DNA from: an uncultured Christensenella sp.
Lineage (GTDB): Bacteria > Bacillota > Clostridia > Christensenellales > Borkfalkiaceae
Length of the DNA stretch: 59,747 bases
Direction: 5' to 3'
NCBI GenBank assembly: GCA_910578765.1
Contig: CAJTRW010000010.1
Location: forward strand, 1-59,747
A program made the translations under genes and the position numbers. Shown one piece after another: positions 27,064 through 35,390 of the stretch. Below the pieces are notes generated by a model, which had not been told where the DNA came from, ran no database searches, and saw only the letters and a list, made by a program, of their open reading frames with translations. Within the stretch, counting starts at the first letter, position 1. Each line of letters starts with the position of its first letter.

Positions 27064-27963
27064 TTATATATAACTTTGCACGTCTATACCCGCGTTTTCA
27101 AGCATTTCATCTGCCTCGCGGTAATATTTTTTGTAAAGCCTGTAAATGCCCTTTGCGCAGTCGGGCACAAGGGGGAAGTAAACGCTTTCGTCGGCGGCAA
27201 GCTCGTCCAGTCTGTAACTGCCGTTGACCTTCCAAAATTTGAATAATCCGACGTGAACGGCGTCCTCGGGACAGCCGAACGAACAGCCCATGCACAGCAC
27301 GCATTTTGTTCCGAATTTGTACTTACCGTCCTTTATGGTAATGTTGTTTTCGGGACAGACCGCCGCGCATTTTCCGCAATTGACGCATTTTTTCGCGTCG
27401 ATTTTGAACATGGGACCGTGCGCATGCGTGAATTTCTGTTCGATCCAGCCAATGGGCGGGATAAAGAAATTCCTTATGCGGCGCAGCTTTATCTTTTCGC
27501 GTTTGCAGGCGGAAAGGTTGTCAACACTCAGCTTTACAAGCGCTTTCGCGTAAATCCACATCTGTTTAGCCATAGCGTCAGAGTGGCGGTATATCATGTT
27601 GTAGGGCATGACAATGTGTTTTTCCATAGTCACGTCATAGCCCTTTTTACGCAAAATTTTCAGTATTTTATAGCTTGACGAGTCGTTTAAATGCAACCCC
27701 TCGCCGGATGTTTTGAATATGAACGCCCGCCTGTACGCAACGCTTTTAAGGTTTTTTACAAACTTAATAACGGGTTCCGGCGCAACAAATGCGTGAATGG
27801 GATACCCTATGCCAACAAGGTCGTACCCGTCGGGCGAGGGAGCGTTTCCGCTCTTTTCCGAAATGCGGTAAATATCTACGTCCGCGTTAAAAAATTTTTT
27901 ATAAAGCGCGGCAACCTTCAAGGTGTTGCCCGTGCCGGAAAAAACGTAAAGTATTACTTTCAT
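27064..27963 (-). CDS. EFR1-type flavodoxin-ferredoxin fusion
   Basis: The 299-residue protein joins an N-terminal flavodoxin-like domain (YVFSGTGNTLKVA phosphate loop, residues 6-18) to a C-terminal pair of [4Fe-4S] motifs (CVNCGKCAAVCP and CVLCMGCSFGCP, residues about 196-240). It is a cytoplasmic electron carrier with FMN and two clusters. It overlaps the upstream SDR gene by four bases (ATGA), so the two are translationally coupled and may be redox partners. The physiological substrate is unknown. Confidence 0.88.
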   Translation of the reverse strand: MKVILYVFSGTGNTLKVAALYKKFFNADVDIYRISEKSGNAPSPDGYDLVGIGYPIHAFVAPEPVIKFVKNLKSVAYRRAFIFKTSGEGLHLNDSSSYKILKILRKKGYDVTMEKHIVMPYNMIYRHSDAMAKQMWIYAKALVKLSVDNLSACKREKIKLRRIRNFFIPPIGWIEQKFTHAHGPMFKIDAKKCVNCGKCAAVCPENNITIKDGKYKFGTKCVLCMGCSFGCPEDAVHVGLFKFWKVNGSYRLDELAADESVYFPLVPDCAKGIYRLYKKYYREADEMLENAGIDVQSYI

Positions 27964-29534
27964 TTTTCAATAATAAAATCGTCCTCGTGTTCGTCAAGGG
28001 GATAAACGTCGTTTTCTTCTTCCTTGGTGTGAGTGTCGTAATATACCTGCGCATAGAAAGGAATATCCTTTGCAAGCGCGCCGTAACGCCAAGGTTTGGG
28101 TTCGCAACAGTGCGGACACCAATAGCCGCCCTTCAATATTGTGTATGGAGAGGAGGAAAATTCGTGTCCGTCGCGGCACTGCCATCTTATTTTTATATGG
28201 ACGCCGCCGGCTTTATAGCCGCTTTCAAGGCATTTGCCGCCCCTGAAAGCCGCGGCTTTGTCCAAATCCGCAAAAGTCAAGCTTTCAAGCGGCTTACTCT
28301 CGTCGTAGCCGTGGTCCAAAAGATAGGGCTTTGCGTTTTCCTTGTTTTTTAAAGCCTCGTAGTCAATCCCGCTGCCGTCGGGAAGCTTCCCCTCGTTTAA
28401 AAGATTGTACTTCGTCCAGTCGCTGCCTATCGCCTCGAACTGTTCCCTGCTTCCGAAAAACGCTTTAACTCTGCCCTCTATGCCGTGTTTAAGCCAGTAG
28501 GCGGGGGCGTTCGTATTTTTAAACAGTCTTTTTATCGCAAGCTTTGAAATCAAGGGGGAGGGTACGTATTTACCGAGTTTGAATATGCGGTGCTTTTTGT
28601 GTACTCTCGTCCAGAAGCTGTCGAATGTTTCGTTTTGGTAATGTAAAAAGTTATCCAATTCGTCGCCGTCGTAATACCACACGCCGTGGAAATTTCTCGC
28701 AACGTTCCAGTTGGGCTTGAAGAATTTTTTTGCGCCCGTGCCGACAAGATATTTAAAACAGCCGTTCAGCGTTTCAAAGCCCGTAACTCTGCATTCCTTG
28801 CCGCCGGCTATGTTGTAAATTGCGTTCCAGAAGCCGTCAAGCGCGCCGTCGGCGTCATTTTTAACGAGATTTTTGCACAAAATACCGCTGTCCACGTCCG
28901 TAACCCACTCCAAAGGGCAGTTCCAGGCAGTGTGGAACATCAAACCGTCTTTCAGGTTGTTGGCAAACATGTATTTGTGCAGAACAGCCGTCTGTCTTAA
29001 AGAAACGAATTTTTTAAGACCGCTTTCCAAAACGTAGCGTTCGGCTTTCAGCTTGTACAGCGAGTAGTAGTCGTAGTCGCTTGAAATTATCGGGTCGCCG
29101 ACCCGTCCCCATACGTGCGGATACGTTCGGTTACCATAAAGCGCCACCGTCGCGATATGCACAAAGGCGATTTCGTTTCCGCCGGCAATTACCGCGTCAA
29201 CAAGGTTTTTAGTCCCTACAAAGTTGCTTAAATACGTTCTTTGCGGGTTGTGGTCGGATTTGGGGGGAATTATAGAAGCGCAGTGGATAAGATAGTCCGC
29301 CCCGTCCAAAAGCTTTTCGCAGTCCTCGTAACGGGCGATATCGCCCGCGAACGCATATATGCGTTCGCGATGTTTCTTCATTGTTTTTTTAACGAAAGTC
29401 GGTATTTTCTTTTCCGCTTCGTAAATTATGCATCTGATATCAACGTCGGGCAATTCGGTCAGGCTTTTAAGCGCCTCGCCGCCCATTGCGCCGGTTACGC
29501 CCGTAAGGGCGACGGTAATTCTTGAATTTTTCAT
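27960..29534 (-). CDS. SDR-family protein with C-terminal zinc ribbon
   Basis: Residues 1-330 form an extended short-chain dehydrogenase/epimerase: nucleotide loop TGVTGAMGG at 11-19, a serine/threonine region, and active-site YxxxK in DYYSLYKLKAE. A middle helical region follows. Residues 451-477 carry a treble-clef or zinc-ribbon pattern, W-x-C..GHEF..SP...GGYWCPHC, as in DUF4379-like domains, and the C-terminus is acidic. The combination in one 524-residue chain is unusual. TTGACA-17-TAAACT ends 12 bases before the ATG with no ribosome site. The substrate is not known. Confidence 0.75.
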   Translation of the reverse strand: MKNSRITVALTGVTGAMGGEALKSLTELPDVDIRCIIYEAEKKIPTFVKKTMKKHRERIYAFAGDIARYEDCEKLLDGADYLIHCASIIPPKSDHNPQRTYLSNFVGTKNLVDAVIAGGNEIAFVHIATVALYGNRTYPHVWGRVGDPIISSDYDYYSLYKLKAERYVLESGLKKFVSLRQTAVLHKYMFANNLKDGLMFHTAWNCPLEWVTDVDSGILCKNLVKNDADGALDGFWNAIYNIAGGKECRVTGFETLNGCFKYLVGTGAKKFFKPNWNVARNFHGVWYYDGDELDNFLHYQNETFDSFWTRVHKKHRIFKLGKYVPSPLISKLAIKRLFKNTNAPAYWLKHGIEGRVKAFFGSREQFEAIGSDWTKYNLLNEGKLPDGSGIDYEALKNKENAKPYLLDHGYDESKPLESLTFADLDKAAAFRGGKCLESGYKAGGVHIKIRWQCRDGHEFSSSPYTILKGGYWCPHCCEPKPWRYGALAKDIPFYAQVYYDTHTKEEENDVYPLDEHEDDFIIEK

Positions 29535-29546
29535 AAGTATAACAGA

Positions 29547-29575
29547 AGTTTATCACAACGGGCGAATTATGTCAA
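29547..29575 (-). promoter_or_regulatory. promoter of SDR-EFR1 operon
   Basis: On the reverse strand, TTGACA (29570-29575) and TAAACT (29547-29552) are 17 bases apart. The start codon is 12 bases beyond the -10, so the leader would be about five bases. Confidence 0.65.
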
Positions 29576-29650
29576 ATATTTGAATAGCGGCGTATTTACG
29601 TTTAAAAACAGTAATTTATGTCAATATTATGCGCGGAGGTATATTAAACC

Positions 29651-29839
29651 ATGTCAGAAATTACCGAAAAAGAATTAACTCTCGTATCCGACGCGCTCAA
29701 AACGGAGGGACTGTTATGCAAAAAGGCCAGGGCGTATTCCAAAACGCTTACCGACGTAGATCTCGCCGCGGTATTTACCAAAATTGCCGACGAACACGAA
29801 CAGCGCTATTGCGCGCTTTTAAGCTTATTGGGAGGTTGA
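29651..29839 (+). CDS. small CotF-like spore coat protein
   Basis: A 62-residue, helical, highly charged protein (MSEITEKELTLVSDALKTEG...). It is followed six bases later by a second coat-like gene, a pairing common for CotF-type coat proteins in Clostridia. GCGGAGGTA about 14 bases before the ATG is a spaced ribosome site. The short length and helix-hairpin pattern with ending DEHEQRYCALLSLL fit a half of the CotF ferritin-like domain. Function is inferred from the neighbour. Confidence 0.65.
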   Translation: MSEITEKELTLVSDALKTEGLLCKKARAYSKTLTDVDLAAVFTKIADEHEQRYCALLSLLGG

Positions 29840-29845
29840 TTTATA

Positions 29846-30139
29846 ATGAAGCTTACGAAAATGGATTGCACTCTTAACGAGAAGGACACTTTGCAGGATA
29901 TGCTGGATTCCGAAAAGCAGCTTATGGAAATTTATACTACCGCGCTTTTCGAGGGCAGCACAAAGGCGGCGCGGAAAAATTTTTCCACAAATCTTTTGGG
30001 CGTTGCGGAAAACCAGTTCTGCCTGTTTACCCAGATGCAGTCGCGCGGATATTACGAGCCTCAGCCCGCAAATAAAACTATGATAGACGAGGCTAACAGT
30101 ATGTACAAAAAGCAAAAAAATTGCTTGAAGGCAAATTAA
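29846..30139 (+). CDS. CotF-family spore coat protein
   Basis: The 97-residue product has the CotF domain pattern: NEKDTLQDMLDSEKQLMEIYTTALFE, then a second helix with LGVAENQFCLFTQMQSRGYYEPQPA, ending in a charged tail. CotF proteins belong to the spore coat. GGGAGG precedes the ATG. A strong terminator follows directly, so this and the 62-residue gene form a two-gene unit. Confidence 0.8.
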   Translation: MKLTKMDCTLNEKDTLQDMLDSEKQLMEIYTTALFEGSTKAARKNFSTNLLGVAENQFCLFTQMQSRGYYEPQPANKTMIDEANSMYKKQKNCLKAN

Positions 30140-30141
30140 AA

Positions 30142-30174
30142 ATACGGAGCGCATATTTGCGCTCCGTATGTTTT
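30142..30174 (+). terminator. terminator after coat genes
   Basis: A 12-bp perfect stem ATACGGAGCGCA/TGCGCTCCGTAT, loop TATT, then GTTTTAT. Confidence 0.85.
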
Positions 30175-30231
30175 ATCCGCAACGGCGAAATTGAGAGAGA
30201 TATATCCGCCGCGGTTAAAACCGGTCGGGCA

Positions 30232-30405
30232 TTACTTTTTCTTTTTGTAACGCTTCTTTTTGCGATATAATCCGTTTACACATGCGGCGGCGGCATACGC
30301 AAGCATTGCCGCCGCGAAAAAAAGTATGAAAATTATTTGTATTATGGCGTACAGCGGATATTTCAGAAAATCCGTTTTGCGCTTTCTTTCGTCTTTCCGT
30401 TTCAC
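30232..30405 (-). CDS. small basic membrane protein
   Basis: If translated from GTG 30405 this gives 57 residues: a very basic N-terminus (VKRKDERKRK), one or two hydrophobic segments at residues 19-44, and a basic C-terminus (YRKKKRYKKKK). An in-frame TTG at 30417 overlaps the -10 box and cannot be the start on that transcript. A perfect promoter lies immediately upstream, but no Shine-Dalgarno is visible. The function is unknown. The main alternative is that the promoter drives a small RNA. Confidence 0.45.
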   Translation of the reverse strand: MKRKDERKRKTDFLKYPLYAIIQIIFILFFAAAMLAYAAAACVNGLYRKKKRYKKKK

Positions 30406-30416
30406 TGCTTTACGCA

Positions 30417-30445
30417 ATTATAACCCATTTGAATTAATATGTCAA
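30417..30445 (-). promoter_or_regulatory. consensus promoter of small membrane gene
   Basis: On the reverse strand TTGACA (30440-30445), 17 bases, TATAAT (30417-30422). The GTG start candidate at 30405 is 11 bases beyond the -10. Confidence 0.7.
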
Positions 30446-30552
30446 TTTAATTAGGTTAATAAATTAACTCAATTACGTTATAAAATAAACGTAGAAACAT
30501 TTACGGCTTTAACGTATATATAATACGGTTTGAAACCGCAAAAGAAGGGAAT

Positions 30553-30855
30553 ATGTTAATTCTTGAAAAAATAGACGCGCTCCGTCGGGAACGCGGCTGG
30601 TCTGTAAACAATTTGGCAATGGAGGCTATGCTTACGCAGTCCACGCTCAATAATTTGTATATGCGCAAGGCGGAGCCTAAAATTTCCACCCTACGCGCGA
30701 TTTGCGGCGCGTTCGGCATAACGCTTGCGGAATTTTTTGCCGAAGACGCGGAAGCCTTTAACGGCATAGACGCGGAATTAAAACGCAGGGTGTGCGCCTT
30801 GAACGTCGAGCAAAAAAACGCACTTTTAACGCTGTTGCGCTCTGTAAAGTCTTAA
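30553..30855 (+). CDS. XRE-family helix-turn-helix regulator
   Basis: A 100-residue DNA-binding protein. The HTH covers residues 5-60 (LEKIDALRRERGWSVNNLAMEAMLTQSTLNNLYMRKAEPKISTLRAICGAFGITLAEFF, described as one XRE domain). The remaining 35 residues are a short helical tail with VEQKNALLTLLRSV. GAAGGGA lies upstream of the ATG and a TATAAT box is near 30515-30520. It is monocistronic, and its target is unknown; the divergent small membrane gene is a candidate. Confidence 0.88.
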   Translation: MLILEKIDALRRERGWSVNNLAMEAMLTQSTLNNLYMRKAEPKISTLRAICGAFGITLAEFFAEDAEAFNGIDAELKRRVCALNVEQKNALLTLLRSVKS

Positions 30856-30867
30856 CCGCAATAAAAA

Positions 30868-30899
30868 ACCGCGGCGGACGAAAATTCGTCCGCTGCGGT
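30868..30899. terminator. bidirectional terminator
   Basis: ACCGCGGCGGACGA pairs with TCGTCCGCTGCGGT (one G-T pair). On the reverse strand it is followed by a run of Ts, serving apgM; on the forward strand by AAATTTTATTTT, serving the XRE gene. Confidence 0.8.
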
Positions 30900-30904
30900 A
30901 AATT

Positions 30905-32122
30905 TTATTTTAAAGAAATGAGTTTTTCTATCAGGCGGTATCCGTCGCTAAGGTAACTGCCTGTTGCGGCGGCTTCGTCCTCGGTATAACGTTTCGCGCC
31001 GTTTGAAAGACTTTTTTTGTTTGTGTACAAAAGATAGGGTATGGGGTCGGAAAGATGCGTCTTGATGTCGCAGGGTGTAGAGTGATCGGGACAGACGAGA
31101 AGGGCAAAATCCTCGCCCGCCTTATCAAACCTTTTAAAAAGAGTTTTCAAAACCTTACCGTCTATCTGTTCTATAGAGTAAACCTTATGCGCGCAGTCGC
31201 CGCGGTGACCGCATTCGTCGGGGGCATCTATATGGATATACACGTAATCCAGACCGTCATTTAAAAGCGCGTCTGCGGCAGCTTCGGCTTTGCCTTTAAA
31301 GTCTGTATCGTAATTGCCCGTAATTCCGTCGACGTCTAAAATGCGCATGCCGGCAAGCATGCCTATGCCCTTTACAAGGTCGACGGCGGTTATGATTCCG
31401 CCTTTAAGCCCGCGCATTTTTGAAAAATCTTCAAGCGCGGGCTTTGTGCCTTCGCCCCAAAGCCAAATGCTGTTCGCGGGTTTTTTTCCCTCTTTAACGC
31501 GTTTTAAGTTTACGGGGTGGTCGTTTAAAAGCGTAAAGCTGCGCTTCATTAAATCCGCGTAAAACTCTCCGTTTTCGCCCTTCGGCAGTCGGCCGTAAAC
31601 GCTTTTGTCGGAAATATCGTGCGGGGGGGTAAGGTTGTGCCCCGTAACGCCGCCCGATACCACAAGACAGTGACGGTAGGAATTACCCGCATAAAATTTA
31701 AGATTTTTTTCACCGAGCTTTTCCTGTAAAAAGCTTATTAAAATTTCGGCGTCTTCCGTGGGTATATCGCCTGCGGAATAATCCAACATGGTCTTACTTT
31801 CGTAAGGTCCGTCCTGTGACAGGGTGACGAAGTTGCACCTTAAAGTTACGTCGTCGTCTTTAAGCTTTATGCCCATTGCGACGGCTTCCAGGGGCGACCT
31901 GCCCGTATAATATTTTTTCGGGTCGAAGCCCAGTACCGACATATTCGCCACGTCAGACCCGGGCTTAAAGCCTTCCGGCACGGTTTTGCAAAGACCTACT
32001 TCCGAAAGGGGCGCAATTTCGTCCAAAACGTGTGTATGCGCGGCTTCGAGACAGGTTCTTCCGCCAAGCGCGCTGTTTTTTCTGTCGGACATTCCGTCGC
32101 CCAAAACGACAATATATTTCAT
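30905..32122 (-). CDS. apgM: cofactor-independent phosphoglycerate mutase, archaeal type
   Basis: This enzyme interconverts 3- and 2-phosphoglycerate in glycolysis using a metal-dependent phosphoserine mechanism. The 405-residue sequence begins MKYIVVLGDGMSDRK, with the metal aspartate, and has the serine-bearing GSDVANMSVLGFDP, YYTGRSPLEA, and the C-terminal HIDAPDECGHRGD and CPDHSTPCDIKTH metal-binding motifs of the alkaline-phosphatase superfamily. AAAGGAGAACT precedes the ATG, ten bases after ung. It is the last gene of the mtnN-luxS-ung-apgM run. Confidence 0.93.
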   Translation of the reverse strand: MKYIVVLGDGMSDRKNSALGGRTCLEAAHTHVLDEIAPLSEVGLCKTVPEGFKPGSDVANMSVLGFDPKKYYTGRSPLEAVAMGIKLKDDDVTLRCNFVTLSQDGPYESKTMLDYSAGDIPTEDAEILISFLQEKLGEKNLKFYAGNSYRHCLVVSGGVTGHNLTPPHDISDKSVYGRLPKGENGEFYADLMKRSFTLLNDHPVNLKRVKEGKKPANSIWLWGEGTKPALEDFSKMRGLKGGIITAVDLVKGIGMLAGMRILDVDGITGNYDTDFKGKAEAAADALLNDGLDYVYIHIDAPDECGHRGDCAHKVYSIEQIDGKVLKTLFKRFDKAGEDFALLVCPDHSTPCDIKTHLSDPIPYLLYTNKKSLSNGAKRYTEDEAAATGSYLSDGYRLIEKLISLK

Positions 32123-32131
32123 AGTTCTCCT

Positions 32132-32800
32132 TTAATTCAAATCCCAGTCTATCGGTTGTTTTCCGTGGGAAATCAGATACGCGTTCGCCTTTGAAAAGTG
32201 CCTGCATCCGAAAAATCCGTTGTATGCGGAAAGGGGCGATGGGTGCGCGCATTGCAGTATGAAGTGCTTTGCACCGTCGATAAGCGGAACCTTGCTCCTC
32301 GCGTTTCCGCCCCAAAGTATAAACACGGTGTTTTCGGTGTTTTCTGAAATAAGCTTGATAACGCTGTCCGTAAACCATGCCCAGCCGCACTTGGAATGAG
32401 AGTTTGCCTGATGCTCGCGCACGGTCAGAGTGGTATTCAAAAGCAGAACGCCTTCCTTTGCCCACTTCGTCAAATCACCGCAATCGGGCTCCTTAATGCC
32501 CAAATCGTCTGATATTTCCTTGTAAATGTTTACAAGCGAGAGGGGGATAGTCACGCCTTTTTTAACGGAAAAGCAAAGCCCGTGCGCCTGATTCGGCTCG
32601 TGATAGGGGTCCTGCCCCAAGATTACCGCTTTAAGTCCGTTAAGCGGAGTGTAGCGGAAACAGTTGTACAAATCGTACATATCGGGATAAATTACGCGTT
32701 CGGAATACTCCTGCTTTAAAAATTCGCGTATTTTCAGGTATTTTTCGTCTTTGAAAAGGGGATCGAGCAATTCGTCCCAGCCGCCGCCCAAAGGTTTCAT
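32132..32800 (-). CDS. ung: uracil-DNA glycosylase
   Basis: Ung removes uracil from DNA to begin base excision repair. The 222-residue protein has the catalytic water-activating motif GQDPYHEPNQAHGLCFSV, the LLNTTLTVREHQANSH segment and the DNA-intercalating HPSPLSAYNGFFGCRHFSKAN loop. It overlaps luxS by four bases, so it is coupled to the methyl-cycle genes although not functionally related in an obvious way. Confidence 0.96.
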   Translation of the reverse strand: MKPLGGGWDELLDPLFKDEKYLKIREFLKQEYSERVIYPDMYDLYNCFRYTPLNGLKAVILGQDPYHEPNQAHGLCFSVKKGVTIPLSLVNIYKEISDDLGIKEPDCGDLTKWAKEGVLLLNTTLTVREHQANSHSKCGWAWFTDSVIKLISENTENTVFILWGGNARSKVPLIDGAKHFILQCAHPSPLSAYNGFFGCRHFSKANAYLISHGKQPIDWDLN

Positions 32801-33225
32801 AGCTTGTTTAAAATCTCCAAATATTTTTTACATTCGCATAATGCTTCGGGTAAATCGTGCTCTGAGTAGTTGCCGCATTCTTCGCGCTTGTTTCCGGGCA
32901 CTTCGTTAAAGTCAAGCGCCGCTTTAAAGCCGTCCTTTAAAAGCCGCAAAACTTCGTTATAATTAAGATTTACGGTCAAAAGATAAAATCCCGTGCGGCA
33001 ACCCATGGGACCGAAATATATTATGCAGTCCTTTTTATCGGAATTGCGCAGTACGGTTGCCATGATATGTTCTACGGTGTGCAACGCCTTAGGCGAAATA
33101 AAGTCGCCCGCGTTCGGTTTTTTAAAGCGCAAATCGAAGGTGGTTACGCCGTGCGCCTCGCCGCATACGTGTAACCCCACGCCGAGGGTATCGTGATTTT
33201 TAGAGAACGAGGGTATTTTTTCCAT
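32797..33225 (-). CDS. luxS: S-ribosylhomocysteine lyase
   Basis: LuxS cleaves S-ribosylhomocysteine to homocysteine and the AI-2 precursor DPD. The metal ligands HTVEH and the cysteine in REECGNYSEHDL are present, as is GCRTGFY with the catalytic cysteine. I start at ATG 33225 because GGAGG sits seven bases upstream; the open frame extends 12 codons further without support. This gives 142 residues, slightly shorter than the usual 150-160. It overlaps mtnN by 26 bases, and the pair forms the activated methyl cycle. Confidence 0.95.
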   Translation of the reverse strand: MEKIPSFSKNHDTLGVGLHVCGEAHGVTTFDLRFKKPNAGDFISPKALHTVEHIMATVLRNSDKKDCIIYFGPMGCRTGFYLLTVNLNYNEVLRLLKDGFKAALDFNEVPGNKREECGNYSEHDLPEALCECKKYLEILNKL

Positions 33226-33877
33226 AGACCGCCTCCGTAATTTTTTCAAGATTTTTTTCAAGCGTGCCGAAGCAGAGCGTAAGATTATTCAGATACTGTT
33301 CGGTCGTGCTTCCGCTTCCCGCCAAATCGGAAATTATTTTAAAAGCGAAACATTTAACGCCCGCATGCATGCACACCTGTGCGATTGCTCCGCCCTCCAT
33401 GTCGCGCACGTCGGCGCCGAGGACGCGGGTAATAGTTTCGTAATCTTCCCTGCTGTCGTTGAACCTGTCGCCCGTCGCAAGCTTTTTCAGTGAAAAGCCC
33501 GCCGCGACGGAAAGGGGGAGGTAATTCGTTTTACACTCGTCCAAAGTGCCAAGCGGCGTGCCGTTCAGCTGCGTCAGGTCGAAGTCGTATTGGACCGCGG
33601 CGTCTATTCCGTAAATTTCCGCTATGCGGACGGAACCGTTCAGTCCGCCCGCCACGCCTATGTTTACAATCACGTCCGCGCCGAGTTTGTCTATGGCGTA
33701 CTGCGTGCCTGCCGCAGCGTTTACCTTACCAACGCCGCAGACTACTACCGCAGCTTCCTTTGAAAAAAGCTTGCCCGTAACAACGCGCTTGCCGCATTCT
33801 GTTTTGTCCGTAACCGCTTTCATACATTTTATGACGGGTTCGGCTTCCTTCGCCATTGCGATAATGTAACAAATCAT
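33200..33877 (-). CDS. mtnN: MTA/SAH nucleosidase
   Basis: This nucleosidase (Pfs) releases adenine from S-adenosylhomocysteine and methylthioadenosine, giving the substrate of LuxS. The 225-residue sequence shows MAKEAEPVIKCM, VVCGVGKVNAAAGTQYAID, NIGVAGGLN, DMEGGAIAQVC with the nucleoside-contacting Met-Glu, and FKIISDLAGSG with the catalytic aspartate. It heads the operon mtnN-luxS-ung-apgM. TTGATT-17-TATAAT ends six bases before the ATG, so the transcript should be leaderless. Confidence 0.95.
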   Translation of the reverse strand: MICYIIAMAKEAEPVIKCMKAVTDKTECGKRVVTGKLFSKEAAVVVCGVGKVNAAAGTQYAIDKLGADVIVNIGVAGGLNGSVRIAEIYGIDAAVQYDFDLTQLNGTPLGTLDECKTNYLPLSVAAGFSLKKLATGDRFNDSREDYETITRVLGADVRDMEGGAIAQVCMHAGVKCFAFKIISDLAGSGSTTEQYLNNLTLCFGTLEKNLEKITEAVYGKNTLVL

Positions 33878-33883
33878 ACGTTT

Positions 33884-33912
33884 ATTATATCAGATATCCG
33901 TTTATAAATCAA
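33884..33912 (-). promoter_or_regulatory. leaderless promoter of mtnN operon
   Basis: On the reverse strand TTGATT (33907-33912), 17 bases, TATAAT (33884-33889); the ATG begins six bases later at 33877. Confidence 0.75.
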
Positions 33913-33925
33913 ATAAATGACGGCA

Positions 33926-33954
33926 AAAAGCCGAAGCGCGCGGCTTCGGCTTTT
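33926..33954 (-). terminator. terminator after PPTase gene
   Basis: AAAAGCCGAAGC pairs with GCTTCGGCTTTT around a GCGCG loop, with a T-run on the reverse strand. It follows the PPTase stop and separates it from mtnN. Confidence 0.85.
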
Positions 33955-34459
33955 AAACGAAGTATTTAATTTCGGCGGCTACTGTTTTTGCTTCGGTGCA
34001 AACGCAATACAGCAAATCGGGCGTTTCGCCGCTTGAAAAGCCGCATTTTACCGCGTTTCCGCCGTCGTAAAGCGTGCCTTTTACGTAGGAAAGGTCTTTC
34101 AGTTTCTCCGCAAGGGTTGAGCCGAGCATTTTTATATAAGCTTCGCGCACGACCCAGTGTTTCAAAAAATCCGCGCAGGTAAAAATTTCCTTTTTCTCCG
34201 CGTCGGGGAAACGGGAGAGGACGGAGGTAAACTTTTTATCTCTTTTAAGCTCGAAATCTATCCCGACGTGGCTGTCGCAGACTGCAATAAGCGCAGTGCT
34301 TCCGCTGTGCGAAAGAGAAAAAAAGAGGGGGTTTCCCTCTAAATACGGTTTACCGTTTGCGTTGTGCATAATCCGTGCTTCGCCAAAGCCGCGGCACGAT
34401 AGGACGGCGCGGAGTTTTCCGTATAAATTTTCGTTTTCGGTACGGTAAATTTCAAGCAT
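33953..34459 (-). CDS. Sfp-type 4'-phosphopantetheinyl transferase
   Basis: It transfers the phosphopantetheine arm of CoA to carrier proteins. I start at ATG 34459, preceded by GAGGG, giving 168 residues; a longer frame would overlap fruK widely. Motifs are FFSLSHSGSTALIAV, VGIDFELKR with the magnesium-binding acidic residue, and the C-terminal WVVREAYIKMLG (usually WTxKEAxxK). No NRPS, PKS or carrier protein gene is nearby, so the client is probably the fatty-acid carrier protein or encoded elsewhere. It overlaps no gene and follows fruK by eight bases. Confidence 0.85.
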   Translation of the reverse strand: MLEIYRTENENLYGKLRAVLSCRGFGEARIMHNANGKPYLEGNPLFFSLSHSGSTALIAVCDSHVGIDFELKRDKKFTSVLSRFPDAEKKEIFTCADFLKHWVVREAYIKMLGSTLAEKLKDLSYVKGTLYDGGNAVKCGFSSGETPDLLYCVCTEAKTVAAEIKYFV

Positions 34460-34467
34460 GCCAGCCC

Positions 34468-35379
34468 TCAAAGCATTAAGGATTCGACGTATTCGATCTG
34501 TTCTCTGGTAGCCATATTTTCGGTAAACGCGCACGCGCTTCCCGCCGCCGTAGCAAAATTAAGCGCCGTAAAATAGTTGCCGGATTGTAAATACTCGTGT
34601 ATAAAACCCGCTATCATCGAATCGCCCGCCCCGACCGAGTTGACAAGCTGTCCGCGTGCCGCGCGTACGTACATTGACTGGTCCGTTTCGGTAACCATGA
34701 CAGCGCCCGCGCTGCCCATGGAAACAATTACGTTTCTCGCACCCAAATTTTGCAGCTTGCGCGCACAGGCGAAAATCCCCTCTATGTCCGGTATGGTCGT
34801 AAGATTGAATATTTCGCACATCTCGTAAATATTGGGCTTTATGAGAAACGGCTTGAATTTAAGCGTTTCGGTAAGAAGCTTGCCGCACGCGTCCACGACG
34901 TAATTTATGCCGTCTATGCTTTTAAGTTTTTTTATCAGGGCGGCGTAGGTGGTTTCGTCAAGACCCGAAGGCACGCTGCCGCAAATTATAACCCAGTCGT
35001 CGGGCTTCAACAGCTCTTTCAGCTTGCGCACAAGCTTGTTTATATCCGTCCTGCCGACGGTGGCGCCCGTGCCGTTTATGTCCGTTTCGTTATTGCTTTT
35101 GATTTTTACGTTTATTCTGCTCTGTCCGCCGACTTCTATAAAGTAGTGGTCTAAACCCAGTTTGGCCACTTTACCGCGGATGGCTTCCCCCGTGAAACCC
35201 GCCACGAAGCCCAGCGCAAGCGTTTCGTTGCCCAGCTCTTTCAGCGCGAGGGAGACGTTAATTCCCTTACCGCCGACGGCAAGCCTTTCGGAAGTGGTGC
35301 GGTTTACGACTCCGCTTTTGACGTTATTGACTTGTACGTAATAATCCAAAGAGGGATTAAACGTTACCGTGTAAATCAT
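34468..35379 (-). CDS. fruK: 1-phosphofructokinase (PfkB family)
   Basis: A ribokinase-fold sugar kinase, probably phosphorylating fructose-1-phosphate. The 303-residue protein starting at ATG 35379 has MIYTVTFNPSLDYYV, the PfkB signature 1 region VGGKGINVSLALKELG, and the anion-hole motif NSVGAGDSMIAGF with the catalytic aspartate. Tagatose-6-phosphate kinase (LacC) is an alternative; no fructose PTS genes are adjacent. TTGACA-17-TAAAGT ends 11 bases before the ATG, without a Shine-Dalgarno. Confidence 0.88.
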   Translation of the reverse strand: MIYTVTFNPSLDYYVQVNNVKSGVVNRTTSERLAVGGKGINVSLALKELGNETLALGFVAGFTGEAIRGKVAKLGLDHYFIEVGGQSRINVKIKSNNETDINGTGATVGRTDINKLVRKLKELLKPDDWVIICGSVPSGLDETTYAALIKKLKSIDGINYVVDACGKLLTETLKFKPFLIKPNIYEMCEIFNLTTIPDIEGIFACARKLQNLGARNVIVSMGSAGAVMVTETDQSMYVRAARGQLVNSVGAGDSMIAGFIHEYLQSGNYFTALNFATAAGSACAFTENMATREQIEYVESLML

Positions 35380-35390
35380 GCTACGCAATA

